Part shown: positions 10,342 through 22,899 of the stretch, in pieces
Position numbering within the stretch: position 1 is the first letter of the stretch
Layout: each line of letters starts with the position of its first letter
Assembly: GCA_022393335.1 (NCBI GenBank)
Contig: JAJEKB010021308.1
Span: 57,897 to 121,896 of the forward strand
DNA: 64,000 nucleotides
Source of the DNA: Macrotrachela quadricornifera
Lineage: Eukaryota > Rotifera > Eurotatoria > Philodinida > Philodinidae
Direction of reading: 5' to 3'
Notes under the pieces: model-generated
Seen by the model: only the letters and a program-made list of their open reading frames with translations
Told to the model about the DNA's origin: nothing
Database searches by the model: none
Made by a program: the position numbers and the translations under genes

Positions 10342-13300
10342 CCATTGTGCATCATACTTTTCATGTTCAATACGAGTAATCAATTCATCTCCTTGCGCAT
10401 CATTAAAATTTTCAGCAATAACATCACGAAACTCGATCGTTTCCAAAGTAACAGTTATATTACCTAATAATGAAATAGTATACAGTCAACCAATGGATGA
10501 AAATTCTCCAACTATCAAGTCAGTCAGACCTCATATATTTTCATAAAAGAATAATAACAGTGGAAGACTCGACTTTTTTACAGTTCTCTCTTTTTCTCCA
10601 GTCCTTCTTCAAATCATTCACTATAAACGATTATCGACGATTATTTTTAGAGGCAAATGATGAAATTTCATACATACATTTTCTAATCTTGCTGTAAATG
10701 TCTTGAAATTGTAAAGGGAATAGTTCACAAGAGTGAAATTTTGAATATCATGAAGAAATCGTTTACGATCGTTCACAAAAAAGAATTAAGTAGATGTTCG
10801 ACTAAAGACTTTCTCGGAAAGTTATACAAAAAATACCATAGAAAATACAATGAAAAATTCACAAAGTAGTTGTCTAAAAGTTTTTTCAATATGGTCTACA
10901 TTCTCGTGACACTAAAAGGCTTTATTACGAGAATCATTGATGTACAAGTAGCGTGGATCGAGGCGATCCACTAGGTCCCTTGACTGTAGGTTCGGACTAA
11001 TACCCTGGCAACAAGTACATTCCTTTTAGAGACTAATATTACAACTAAAGCCTATGAGATAGGTCTCGATAATAATGAATAATACAACCGATGCATAGTA
11101 GTTGAGGACCCAAGGATACCCCAAATATATAGTAGTTGAGGGTCTATGGATACCTGCAATCTATAGTGCTTGAGAACCCGCCCATAGTAGGCTACGTGAG
11201 CATGTGTGGGTCCTAGCAAAAATGTATTCTGATTGATCGAAAAAATTGACCAATCCAAGGGTGTGCGATCAAACGCACCTTCAGTTTCTGGATTGAGATC
11301 CTCATTACAGTCAAGGAAATGTCTACGACAACCTTTAATCTATCCAAACAACCCCATGTTTCACCCGTATAATAGTGGCAATATTGAGGCCCATCATGCC
11401 ATTTGTATAATGGCCAGCCCAACTCCCTATTTTTTCGCTATTATATTGGAACAACATCCTGACGTTCGACGCGAATGGTAGCATCTATGGGTGCCTTCAT
11501 AGTATAGCACTTCAAGACCTAGACGTACCTTCATGATATAGAAGTTCAGGAACTACGGATGCCTTCATAGCGTAGAACTTGAAGGGCTATAGGTACCTTC
11601 ATAGTATACAGCTTTGGGATCTTTCGGTATACCCATTGTATCAGGCTTGAGGAGCTACAGTTAAATTTACAGTATGGTACTTTAGGACCCATGAGTTCCA
11701 TTATAGAGTAGGACTTGAGGAGTCATGCTTACCTGCATAGTATAGCAGTTGATGACCTGAGGGTATCTTCCTAGTATAGGACTTCAGGACCTAAGAGTAT
11801 CCTCATAGTATAGCAGTTGAGGATGTTTTTTTGACCTTTGATCCTGCGGACAAACACACCGACAATTTCAGGATTTAGACCCTGACCTACAGTCAAGGGA
11901 ATATAAAAGTTTCTTTCAAAGACTTACTCAATAACATGTTTGAGTTTTTCTAAGCAGACTAAGCAAGACTAGTTACAGTTACTATTAGAATCAGTCTAAT
12001 ACTACGAATAGTTCCCTAAACTATTGTTACTTAAAATTTATCTTCAAAAAGATGGAAGCACATACTGGATAAATGAAGATGTCGATATGCTACTATGAGT
12101 GTAAGTATAGATGCTAATAGGAAAAAGTCGACACTTCTTGCATTTACATGCTCAAGAAATTATCTAGATGTTTATCTTCTGCGTTCTCATATGGAAAACT
12201 ATGATATTACTGACGATCAGCTTAACATTGATACCGAAGTCAAGATTCATATCTCGAGTAAAATAAATTATTATGCCGTTTCGCTGACAATAGGCAATTA
12301 TTTAAGAATGTATATAGAAAAACATTTTAGTTACTTAGCCAATCTGTAGGGTCCCACCTGTGGGACAATATTACTGGTACGATTGGTTTTCTCTGTCTGT
12401 TTGCGAATTCCATTTCTGCTCGGCAGTTTCTCGAATTTTGATAATCTGGTGTAAGAAATGCAACAAAGACAGATGCATTTTCAACACCTTCAGCGACACT
12501 TCAACAAAGAGATCAGTATTTGTAAAGATGAAACTTTAGTTCTATTGTTATTTACACTTCGTATGTATTTGATTTTATGCCATCTTGATTATCCATCCAA
12601 ACTTTAATATTCTTTGCTGTTAAATAATCATAAACTGTTTTAACGACTTTTTGATCTTTGAAGCTGTAAGAGAACATGACATGTGACTCTTTCGTCTAGA
12701 AATAGTAACAATTAAAATCAAAAGAAATCATCATTTATTAAGTTTGTGAAATGGTTTCTGTGTACACGTACGTGAAGAAAAATTTTCAATTTAAAATTTC
12801 ATATAATATAAAATGAAAGATAATGAATAGCAGTGTACTCACCTGTTGTTCATCTTTTGGTTTATTTTTAATACGAGAAATCAATTCATATCCTTTCACG
12901 TCATCAAAATTTTCAGCAGTAACACCACTAAAGTGAATGTATACAAGATCAGCAGTTAATAAACCTAATAATGAAATAGTACATAATTAGCCAATTGATG
13001 GAATCTTTTTTCAAGTTTCAAATCAGTTGAATCTCATATATCTTTAGGAAAATATCAACTATGGACAATTTGATTCTTTTACATATTCATCAAGAAATTC
13101 GTCTATATATTTATCTAGGAAATCATTAAAGAACGGATATAGAAAATTTATGCTTACCTAGCCAGTCTGTAGGTTTCGATTTGAGAGATAATCTTAATGG
13201 TATGATACGTTTTTGCTTCTCCTTTGCATAATTTAATTCTGCTTGACAGTTTTTCGAATCTTGATAGTTCTGTGTAAGAAACGCAACAACGACAAATGCA

Positions 13301-16101
13301 TTTTCAACACCTTCAGCCATACTTCAACAAAAAGATCAATATTCATAAAATAGGAAATTTTAGTTCTGTTGTTATTTACGTTTCGTATATATTTTCTTTT
13401 ATGCGTTCTTCAGTATCCATCCAAACTTTAATATTGTTTGCTGTTAAATAATCATAAACTTTTTTAACAAGTTTTTTATCTTGAAAACTGTAAGAAAGCA
13501 TGACGTGTGACTCCTTCTCCTAGAAATAGTAACAATCAAAACAAAAAGAAATTATCATTCATTAATGTGTTGTCGTAACTAAAGTTTATTTTAAACTTCA
13601 TTTCGATAATGCACTTACCTGTTGTTTATCTTCTACGTTGTCTTGAATACGAGTCAGCAACTCATATCCTTTCGCATCGTTAAAATTTTCATCAGTAACA
13701 TCACGAAAGTCAACGTGTACAAGATCAGCAGTTGACAAACCTAATAATTAAATAATACATAATTAGACAATTGATGAGATCTTTTCTCAAGTTTCAATCA
13801 ATTGAATCTCATATATCGTCAGTGTTTTTTTAATAATTCTCACAGATTTTCTTATAAATGTCTTGAGACAATAGAAGGAATAGTTTACAAGAGAGAACTA
13901 TTTGAAACCATGAAATATTTTTGGATCATTCTCAAGAAAATTAAGTCGATATCCGACTAAAGAATTTGCCAAGTAATTATCTACAGCCATCTTCAACATG
14001 GTTTCCCCTCTTGTGACGAAAATAAATCCCTATTTGTTAAAATTTATTGTCAGAATAAAGGAAAGCTTTTACTATTATTCATATTCATCAAGAAATTCGT
14101 CTATATACTTATCTAGGAAATCGTTAAAGAATGGGTATAGAAAATATATAGTTACCTAGCCAGCCTGTAGGTTTCCATCCGCGAGATAATGTTACTGGTA
14201 TGATGCGTTTTTGATTCTGTTTTGCATAATTCAATTCTGCTTGGCAATTTTTCGAATCTTGATACCTTTGTGTAAGAAATGCAACAACAACAAATGCATT
14301 TTCGACACCTTCAGCCATACTTCAACAAAAAGATCAATATTCATAAAATAGGAAATTTTAGTTCTTTTGTTATTTACGTTTCGTATATATTTGATTTTAT
14401 ACTTTCTTCAGTATCCATCCAAACTTTAATATTCTTTGCTGTTAAATAATCATAAACTTTTTTAACAAGTTTTTTATCTTGAAAACTGTAAGAGAACATG
14501 ACATGTGGCTCTTTTACCTAGAAATAGTAACAATCAAAACCCAAAAAAAATCATTATTTATTAATGTGTTTCCAAAACTAAAGTTTTTTTTTCAAGTTTC
14601 TTAAACATGCAGATGTAAGTGAAGAGAAAATTCGAGTTGACATCCTTGTGTTCGTTCTTACCCTTACATTGTCAAAATTAGAATTCAATAGAAAGAACTT
14701 TAAAACCTATCATAACAAGCAAATGTAATATGATGATATAAAAAGATTTTTATGGAGGCATGAAAGATTCTTCGATCATTAATTCCTCGTTCGGAATGAG
14801 CTAAACGCAAAAACTATAGGTATGAGAGATAACTCGAACTTAGCAATAAGTGAATTATAGAAGTGCAAAACTTTTATTTTAGTTAGTTTCAAAATTACAA
14901 AATAAATAAAATGAGAAATATTTCTCAACATCTATCTTCTTTCTAATTTAAGATGAGAAACTTAATATTAGAGCTTGTTATAGTTTAAAGTAAAAGGTAA
15001 TGAATGTTAAAGAACCTACCAGTTGTTTATCTTGTGTTTCATCTTTAATACGAGCAATTAACTTATTTCCTTTAGCATCATCAAAATTTTCGGCAGTAAC
15101 ATCGCGAAAGTTAATCATCGCAAGACCAGCTGTTATTATACCTAAAGAGGAATAAGTACACAATAAGGAAATGCAATTTAAAATTCGTAAAGTAGTTGTT
15201 TAAAAGTATTTTGAACATCGCTTCCATCTTCAGGAGATTCTGTCATAAGAATCAGTAATATGACAAGGTCGCTCTCAAGAATTCGGTCAACAACACATTT
15301 GTATTTTCTCAAGTAGTCTTGACAAAGCCCGTAATAGTTATTACTGGTGTGTCCTGATCATTTTAATACAGCAGGAAGTTTATTTTAAGCAATTTCAAAT
15401 AATTCATACTTAAAAATATATTCTCATAAGGATTGAAGGTGTAGATGTACAAGGGCAAATTTAAGTGTGAATGCCCATAAAGAGTAGTCGTCATTCAAAT
15501 TCTCTGGAAGGTTTACACTAATGATGAAGATGTTTGGATTGTCCGTTAACTTCACTAAATTTTGAAGCACACTTTTTCTTATGCAACTGGACGAGCTTTA
15601 TCTAATCTTCTTAATGAACATCTTCATCGTACGAATGACGTACATAACAATCTAGAGAATTTCCGAGATAATTTTTTTAAGGTAGTCGTGAATGTAGACA
15701 AGAATTTTTATTGAAATTCTACCTGATATAGAGAACATTAACTTACCTAGCCAACTGGTGGGTTTCCACGTGTGGGCCAGTGCCACTGGTATGATTCGTT
15801 TTTTCTTCATTACTGCGTATTGTAATTCTCTTCGGCAACCTTTCGATTTTTGATAATTTTGCGTAAGAAATGCAACTACGACAGATGCATTTTCGACACC
15901 TACATTCATACTTTAACAAAAAGATCAACATTTATAAATACGAAATTTTAGTTCTGTTATTATTTACGTTTCGTATATATTTGATTTTATACTTTCTTCA
16001 GTATTCATCCAAACTTTAATATTCTTTGCTGTTAGATAATCATAAACTCTTTTGACAAGGTCTTGATTCTCGTGGTTGTAAGATAGCATAACGTGTGACA
16101 T
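10342..16101 (-). CDS. Four tandem TIR domains in one gene (3' end not found)
   Basis: Twelve exons in frame: 15968-16107, 15747-15910, 15020-15141; 14378-14517, 14156-14319, 13619-13740; 13380-13519, 13158-13321, 12843-12964; 12556-12695, 12335-12498, 10342-10463. Each TIR unit is three exons of exactly 140, 164 and 122 nt (142 aa). Motifs per unit: SHVMxSY start, KVWM, then VAFLTQNYQDSKNCQAEL with the Glu used by NAD-cleaving TIRs, KRIIP and WLG. The first unit has a possible start ATG at 16099-16101; the exon's acceptor at 16108 leaves an upstream exon possible. No stop occurs in any unit. The last donor (10341) leads into repeats and the terminal exon was not located. The role is probably innate signalling or NAD+ hydrolysis, inferred from the family only. 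Confidence 0.8.
10975..11910. repeat. Degenerate minisatellite with flanking inverted words, in the last TIR intron
   Basis: Units of about 39 bp resembling ACTTGAGGACCTATGGGTA + CCTTCATAGTATAGC recur at 11060-11180 and 11480-11830. The blocks at 11270-11325 and 11865-11912 resemble each other (TTTCTGGATTGAGA, ACAGTCAAGG); a complementary CCTTGACTGTAG lies at 10979. One more unit appears at 57310-57375. It is probably the internal array of a transposon that lengthened this intron to about 1.9 kb. Confidence 0.6.
12023..12349 (+). pseudogene. Possible TIR-like relic on the opposite strand
   Basis: Plus-strand reading gives LKIYLQKDGSTYWINEDVD and then, after a stop and frame change, STLLAFTCSRNYLD, which follow the order of TIR blocks (strand with WID, then helix ending in RNYLDS). 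The frame is broken and the 3' part overlaps the real minus-strand TIR exon. This may be chance. Confidence 0.25.
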
Positions 16102-16159
16102 TTTTTCCTACAAATATTAATTAGGAGAATAGGAAAAATACGAAGATTCATTAGTAAGA

Positions 16160-17090
16160 ATCAACAATTCGCCTTTCACTAATGTGATGACCGAGCGAAA
16201 AGGTTGCTTTCAGCTTCATTGCGAGTTTGTGAAATGGTTTTGTATACGTATAACGAGCAGTGTCCCATACATAGGAATATCCAAAAGTAGTGGCAACGAC
16301 ATTTTATTACCACTTATTAAAGATGATAAAGTGAATAAAGCTGATTCTTTCTATGCTAATAACAATTTGGGATCTGTCTGATCAAGTCAAACAATCAAAA
16401 ATCACACGGAGACAGATCTGCAGAATTTGGTGATTGTAGTGCTATGGTAATTTCTTCTGAATGAAGATAATCGAGTACGTATTTTTGAAAATATGGTCCT
16501 CCGTTATCATGATGAAGTTTGATGGCATAAGTACCTGAACTAGGTCTTTCTTTCTTGATTTCTTCGATAACAAGATGAAAACAGTTTTCGATGTAACATT
16601 GGTGATTATTGGTTTGTCCACGTCTGACAAGTTGAATTAGACGAGAATCAGTTAATTAAAAGAAAATGCAGAATAGAGTTTTTAGCGCAAACTTATTTCG
16701 TCAAACTATTGTGGGCGGAGGATCATTTTTTGCTAGTCACCAAGCAGCATTAAAAACTTTTCGACCAGTTTCCTCTTGGAAAAACCAGGATTCAACACTA
16801 TCCTGCTTCTGTAAATTTTAACAGATTTTCTTTGCATATTCGAACGCATTCACTCCGTTGATTTGTAATTCTGCTATTGTAACACAAGGATCATTACTAA
16901 CAATACGATGAATTTCTTCAATATTTTCAGGAGTACTCTCAATTACAGATCTTCCGAATCGTTCTTCATCTTCAATTTCTACTCGACCTTCATGAAACCA
17001 TTGAGTCCATCTTTCACTTGTTCGATACGACGCAGCTTCATTACCGAAAACAGTACGTAGATCGTTGTGAATGTACGCACTTTATTTTAG
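16160..17090 (-). pseudogene. Mariner transposase pseudogene
   Basis: Minus-strand reading from about 17085 gives a mariner-type helix-turn-helix region (WFHEGRVEIEDEERFGRS, then ENIEEIHRIVSNDP, then VTIAELQ) that ends in TAA. Further down, about 16380-16540, is the C-terminal catalytic part (LHHDNGGPY, SADLSPCDF, stop, LFDLI). The central part is missing or scrambled and there are several stops, so it is dead. It lies directly upstream of the four-TIR gene and may have displaced its promoter. Confidence 0.75.
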
Positions 17091-19033
17091 AAGCGAAAAT
17101 TTTCTGTATCCATTGAAAACAAAAATAAAGAGTAGTAAGACTCGTTTTAATTTAACTTTTTTACACTTTTTATAGAATAGAATAGCACACGATACGTGCA
17201 CAAAAAGACGTATGTATCTTTGTATACATATAAGAGATGATAAAATCTCAAAAGAGTGAGAGGAAAGAAGAAAAAAAATCAAGAAAAGAATGCCTACTGA
17301 AGACAATGTGTACTTCTGTAACCGTGACACATGATAGGTAAACTAGTCTTATTAGGATTTTTTTATTATGATGCCATCTGAAGTATGATCAATTAGCATA
17401 GAAAGAAAGAGCTTTTTCACTCTATCATCCTTAATATATGGTAACAAAATGTTTTTGCCACTAGTTTTGGATACCCCTATGTAATATTAAATATTTGTCC
17501 GATCAATTCAAAAGAACAAGATAATGATAAAATTGTGATAATACCTGAGCTTAGTAAAATTGTCGTAATTGTGAGAAGATCAATCGGCAAGTATCTGTAC
17601 AATTTTATGTGTCTAAATAAAAAGGATTGAGTATGTGGTACTGTTCGTCGTTTGTTTGCAATAGCAATTTTATTCAACTTTTTTTTTTTACTTTTCTCTC
17701 CGTTGTCAAAGCATGTAAACAGAAAAAAAGTGTGCAATGTGACGATTGCACTGAGCGAAGAATTAAATAAACTCCAGCAAACGACTGCACTACACATCAA
17801 CACTCAAGGCTTCATTCGAGTGAATAGCTCTTATAGAACATGTGACACAGAATTGAATCTTAGCTGTGTAGCAAAAAAAGCTTACTGTACGAAGATTACT
17901 AATTTCGCTTCAATTCTTAGGTTCTCCAGCGAAATGGAATCGATGAACCCAGCCTCTACTTCCAAAAATACAGTGCCACTTCCAAAAGTTTGATTCACTG
18001 AACATAATATTATTCTCACTAGCTACTTAGCATAGGATGAAAAATTTGTATATTTTTTCTTTGTAGGTCCAGATAGACTACATTCACACATTACACATAA
18101 AAATGTATATAAATCATCCTACTCTTGAGAATGAATATGAGATTATATAAGAAGATTCTAAACTATATTACGATACATTTCGCCCTTGCTTAAGGGACTC
18201 ATCAAGTAACTTTGCAATAATGAATTCTGCATAAGATTATATCTCAATGAATAGAGTATTACAAGAGTGAACTCAAATCAGAAGACTCTCATTCTTAATC
18301 TAATACTAAGATAATAATTCGTAAGAGCACTGAGAATTTTTATTTTGGGCAGTGTGGATTAGTGGTAAACCTTGCATTGTCGTGACTTACATAGTGTGTT
18401 GATTGTTTTTAATTATACATTTATGTACAAGGTTACCTACGTGTCAGCAGGGGTGAATCGTGAGCTATGTGATGGTTGCTATAGATAGGAGATGTCATTA
18501 TCTGTTTTTGATGTAATTGAGTGTCTGGTCATTGTGATTGTGTAGGTGTGACAGAATAAATAATGATTTGTATTTTTGTTATAATGGGTTGTTTTGTTAA
18601 TCGATTAATTCATAGACGTGGTTAATATAATTTTAATATGATGATGAATTTTTTATGTGCGCGTACAATTAGGTTATGTTAAAAATGAAATAATAGAATT
18701 TATGTTACGTGCTATATCTATATATTCATTTTATTTTTGTTATTACTTCTCACTGCGGTTTCTTACGAATTAAGAAACTTTCCAACGTACGATTGATGTT
18801 TGCAACAAAAATAACTTTTATTTTTTGAAGTAGTAATCCAGGAAATGCATAGTATGTCTTCCGATCAGTTGTAGAATTATTTTGGTAAATTAATGGGGAA
18901 GCCAGTATCCAATATAAACAGCGTGGATGCATTATTTCTTTGTTCCATAGTTTTGGTTGTAATATTAATGGTGTTTCATTTGAATTTTGCATCATAGTGT
19001 TAAATTTCTTCTCCAGACGTGTTGTTTGATGTA
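17091..19033. other. No recognisable gene
   Basis: Contains only short ORFs of low-complexity composition (for example 17652-17993 plus and 18750-19037 minus) with no family resemblance. A fragment near 18355-18460 loosely resembles a tRNA-derived sequence but does not fold as a tRNA. Confidence 0.3.
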
Positions 19034-19568
19034 ACAATTTTTTATGTAATTGAAGGTAAACTTATTCATCTAATCTATCTGGCGTCAGCTTCAGATATAG
19101 TAATGCGTACTATCAATGATTCGGTTACTTGTCTTGGTTCTCTTTATGGTGGATACCACGATTGTATATTTGGGCAATTATTTGTGAAAAATACAGTCAA
19201 GTCATATGAAGCTTTTAAACCCGCACAATATCAAATTATAAAGAATGCAATAAGTAAGAAGAGAAATCTTCGTGAATTGTCTGATATTGAAGACGAATTG
19301 CAATTGAGCATTCTAATGCACATGGCACCAAAAATTAAGATAGCCTCAATTATTGACTATCATTATCGAATAATCGTTGATACCTCATATTAAAACTACT
19401 TATATTGTCACTGGTATTTATATGAATATTATCCTTTCATCACTAGTTGGAGTTGAAACTGTCAGAAAAATCGATAGTATAGTTGAGAATATTCGAATTA
19501 CTTTAGAAACTGGTCGAGGCAATTTGATATTGAAAATAGAGGATGAAAATCTATTCAATTACACGTGA
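19034..19568 (+). pseudogene. Decayed SNTX/MACPF-like fragment
   Basis: Two overlapping frames (to 19393, then 19377-19568) read as one protein interrupted by a frameshift near 19380. The first contains LGSLYGGYHDCIFGQ followed by a helical, charged stretch; the second contains TTYIVTGIYMN. The order resembles the N-terminal part of stonustoxin/MACPF-like proteins, which are common in bdelloids, usually without evidence of toxicity. It lacks a start, the rest of the domain and an intact frame. Assignment is tentative. Confidence 0.35.
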
Positions 19569-19619
19569 ATTGATTATAATGGCAAGATTGTGTAATCTTT
19601 TTTCATTAGATAAATCAAT

Positions 19620-21235
19620 TAAAAAATGATATTATGGACTATTCAACAGCATATATTCTGAATATACTAAATAAGACACTACATTTGTTATTAACCTTTT
19701 GCATTTATTGATCACATTATAGAGCATGTACTTCAACTATCATTTAAAATTAAATTAAGGTATAAAATTGGTCAAAGTCTTCCATTTTTTGATGTCCTTC
19801 TGATGAATAATAATGGTATTCTTTCAATACCTGTTTATCGTAAACCAGCTGATGAATCTTATGAGGCATCATTTACATCTGATCATCTTCGACATATATT
19901 TAGAAATATTATTCGAGCTGCTCTCATATGTGCTATACGATATTCATCAATATTCGAAGCATTCAATATTGAATGTCGCAATATACGATAAATGTTACTG
20001 TATAATGAGTAAGTTACTTAACTAAAAATAAATAGACAATAAATGGAGAACTTTCTTATCTTTAACCTTTTACCCCCGACAGTACTTTCTTAAGTGTTAG
20101 AAACGAAACAATCACTCGAATAGAATATTGATGCTTCCAATATATCGAAACTATGATCGAATTAGTTAGATATCGATTTTCATTTTTTGTCATTTCTGTG
20201 AGGGTGAGTACGGGAAACGGTTTGAAAGGATTATCTCAAGCTTTCAGTAAAACTGATGTGATTTAGTTAAGAAACGTCGTAGAGATCTCGGAAACGTCTC
20301 ATTTTATAGAAAAATGTTCACTCTATCACTTTGTGCAACTGAAAGGAAATTTTTTTTATTATTTAGTACATCTTGGATATCCTTTGATGAACATTCTGTA
20401 CTGTGCCCTACCCGCTCTAAAGTCTTTGTGAGCCTTCTGAAATCTATATGAATCACTAGCAGGCACCTTTCTGCGACGTGTAACACATCGCACATCATAG
20501 AGACACGTTCGGTTTAAATATACAGTGAGATTTTTCTCATGAAATTCTTTTTGTGAAGTCATCGACTTTATAAATCGTGCATTTCAGAGAGAAATACAGT
20601 CAAATAGAATGCTTTGTTATGGATCGATAGTCTGAAAGATACACTACAAAAAGTGCTCTTAGAATTTTCAAAAGTTACGCTTCATTAATTTTTTGCAACT
20701 GTATTTTTGAAGTCCACATTTGTGGACATCTGGGAATAAAGGGTTAATAACTCACTAGGTATTCAACAACATATATAAATGAAGAATTTCATAAATTCGT
20801 TGATCAATTCAATCTATATAATGCATATCCAGCAATTCTGCCAATGCTAAAAGATGAAACTCAATTTAATTCCATAGATAATCAAATTGCACCAACATCC
20901 ACACGCAATCAATCACAAATGGCTTTCGATATAGCATTATCTCAAGTAAGTGACAAGGATTATGAAAGACTACAACAAGTCACGCCTGCAAACCCATCTG
21001 TCACGAAAAAAGTCAAAAAGAATAAATTAAAACTATGTCTATTTTTACATATCACATACGAGAAAAGATGAGAAAATTATGTTTCGTCCCACCTCTTTAT
21101 TTCGAACTTCAGTTGTAGTAGTTTGTCACGATCTCCCGGCAAAAGAAAAAAATATTCGGAATGAAGTTCGAAATGACAAAATTCAATTAAGAAAAACGAA
21201 GGATGTTCGTGAATAAGTTAAAGTTTACTCATTGT
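19620..21235 (+). pseudogene. Penelope-like reverse transcriptase relic, split by an insertion
   Basis: 19750-20000 reads SLPFFDVLLMNNNGILSIP, then VYRKPADESYEASFTSDHLR, then IRYSSIFEAFN, the post-catalytic part of Penelope-like (PLE) reverse transcriptases. After a piggyBac-type insert the reading resumes at 20748 (EEFHKFVDQFNLYNAYPAIL, later TRNQSQMAFDIALSQ and FLHITYEKR). There are many stops and the RT palm is absent. It resembles bdelloid Athena-type elements, but the subtype is inference. Confidence 0.65.
20066..20743. mobile_element. Non-autonomous piggyBac-like element inside the PLE relic
   Basis: Flanked by TTAA at 20062-20065 and 20744-20747. Ends are imperfect inverted repeats, CCTTTTACCCCCGA and (complement of the right end) CCCTTTATTCCCAGA, with a subterminal palindrome GTCCACATTTGTGGAC. 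Minus-strand ORFs inside (20304-20562) match nothing I recognise. Confidence 0.65.
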
Positions 21236-22481
21236 TGAGAGAATGGGAAGTGATATGCTAGTCCTCAAGTCATTCTTGTCACTACAACAATCGATAAAAA
21301 GTCACTATGTTCGTAACAGTCTTCGGACAGATTCTTTCATGAACTTCCCGCAATGTCGATTCAAACCTAACGACATCCATTGCTGTTCATTACGATGTTT
21401 AATACTTCATTACTATTCCAAACATCTAGTCAGACCATTAGATTTCTCTAGCTTCTTGTTTTGCAATCTTCTGTACACACATATTTTCAAACATCCGTAA
21501 TAATTATTTAAAAAGTAGAATTCATTTCCGAACTCCCGGCATAAATCTTCAAAAAAAAGTTCATTTACGAATACTCGGCCACGTTGTCAGATGTCCAGGA
21601 AGAGTGGAAGGAAACGTAATTTACCCGAAAATATTAAAAACACTCAAACAAAAATACACGAAATCTACTATAAAACTTTCACCGATCCGTTTCTCAATCA
21701 TGTTAAATTGATTGTTGACATATATAGTAATATCAACGCAAAATCAGAATTCATTCGAAGAAAATATCTGCATGACCAAGTTCGCCGACATGATTATAAA
21801 CTGAGTAGGTATCGGCATCTACTAATTTCGTTTCTATAATTTTACTTCGAATAAAATCATTTTTATCACACATAGAACGGGAACGTCGTCCCAGGCCCAC
21901 GACAAGATCATAAGATTCAACATGTCCAACATTTAATTATTGTTAACCGTCTTTTACAATAAACTTTGTAATCAAAAACATTCTCTATTAAATTCTAAAT
22001 ATAAACTACAACAAAAATTTTCACTTACCAGTTTACTAATAATGCACCTATAGTTATACTTTCCGCAACATTTTAGATCTGTATCCATTATACTAATTCT
22101 CTATGTCTAATTGAACTAGAGCCAACTCATTTTCAAAAACTATAATAATAACTCTATACAATAACACATATTCTTCAATACAATTATCCAAGTATAGATA
22201 ATATAAGTACATATAACTTCGGTGATAGTATGCTCCTCTAAATTGTATATTACAGATTTTTATGTTTATTCTACACTTTGTGCTAATTGATTTTCATACA
22301 ACAGTGTAGGTGATGTTTTAGATTGATTATTTAACTAAGATCAAAATAAAATATCTGAAGCCACTTTAGAAATTCCTGGAGAAGGATTGAACCGGTCGTG
22401 GTATACTACTCACACCCACCCACCTCACTCCCTCACTCTTCACACCCCCCTCCACCTCCTCACACTCTCATCCCCTCAAGA
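21236..22481. other. Mostly no gene; one possible ORF fragment at 21591-21839
   Basis: The 82-codon plus ORF at 21591-21839 (basic; RRKYLHDQVRRHDYKLSRYR) could be a fragment of a retroelement ORF, but has no recognised domain. The rest is AT-rich. 22410-22480 is a pyrimidine-rich CACCC/CTCC tract. Confidence 0.3.
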
Positions 22482-22800
22482 TTTGTCTATCGAGTTCTGT
22501 ATTTAAGTCATAAAAGTATATATGTCGTTTGTTATATTAAGTGCTGTTATCTTTCCAACTTTCGATTATCAGCGTTAATGTATCTTTTTTCTCATATTTG
22601 TTTATCGGATTCTGTATTTAAGTCACGAAAGTATATACGTCGTTTTTTATACTAACATATGTTATCTTTCTAGCTTTTGATTATCAGTGTTAATGTATCT
22701 TCTTTCTCATATTTGTTTATTGAATTCTATATTTAAATCACGAAAGTATATACGTCGTTTTTTACACTAAGATATGTTATCTTTCGAACTTCCGATTACC
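22482..22800. repeat. 115-bp tandem repeat, about 2.75 copies
   Basis: Units begin with TTTGTYTATYGRRTTCTRTA at 22482, 22597 and 22712, spaced by exactly 115 bp. Each continues with AAGTATATAYGTCGTTT, TATCTTTC and ATTATCAG, and the third stops within the GATTA word just before the TATA box of the small secreted-peptide gene. The array may supply promoter-proximal sequence for that gene. Confidence 0.8.
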
Positions 22801-22816
22801 GTACCGTGCCGTGTCA

Positions 22817-22823
22817 TATAAAA
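22817..22823 (+). promoter_or_regulatory. TATA box for the 47-aa secreted peptide
   Basis: TATAAAA lies 77 bp before the ATG at 22900, and directly downstream of the 115-bp repeat array. The same layout (TATA, short leader, signal-peptide gene) recurs at 41522 and 53297. Confidence 0.5.
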
Positions 22824-22899
22824 CCATTCGATTCGGTATCATTTTGCATCCAAAATCGATACTGTAAGTTTTCTCGTACAAGCTTTTTCTAGTGTTGGA

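Noticed and set aside
18355..18460. tRNA-like segment (GTGGATTAGTGGTAA, later GGGTGAATCG)
   Set aside because: Stems do not pair and the box spacing is wrong; insufficient for a tRNA or SINE call.
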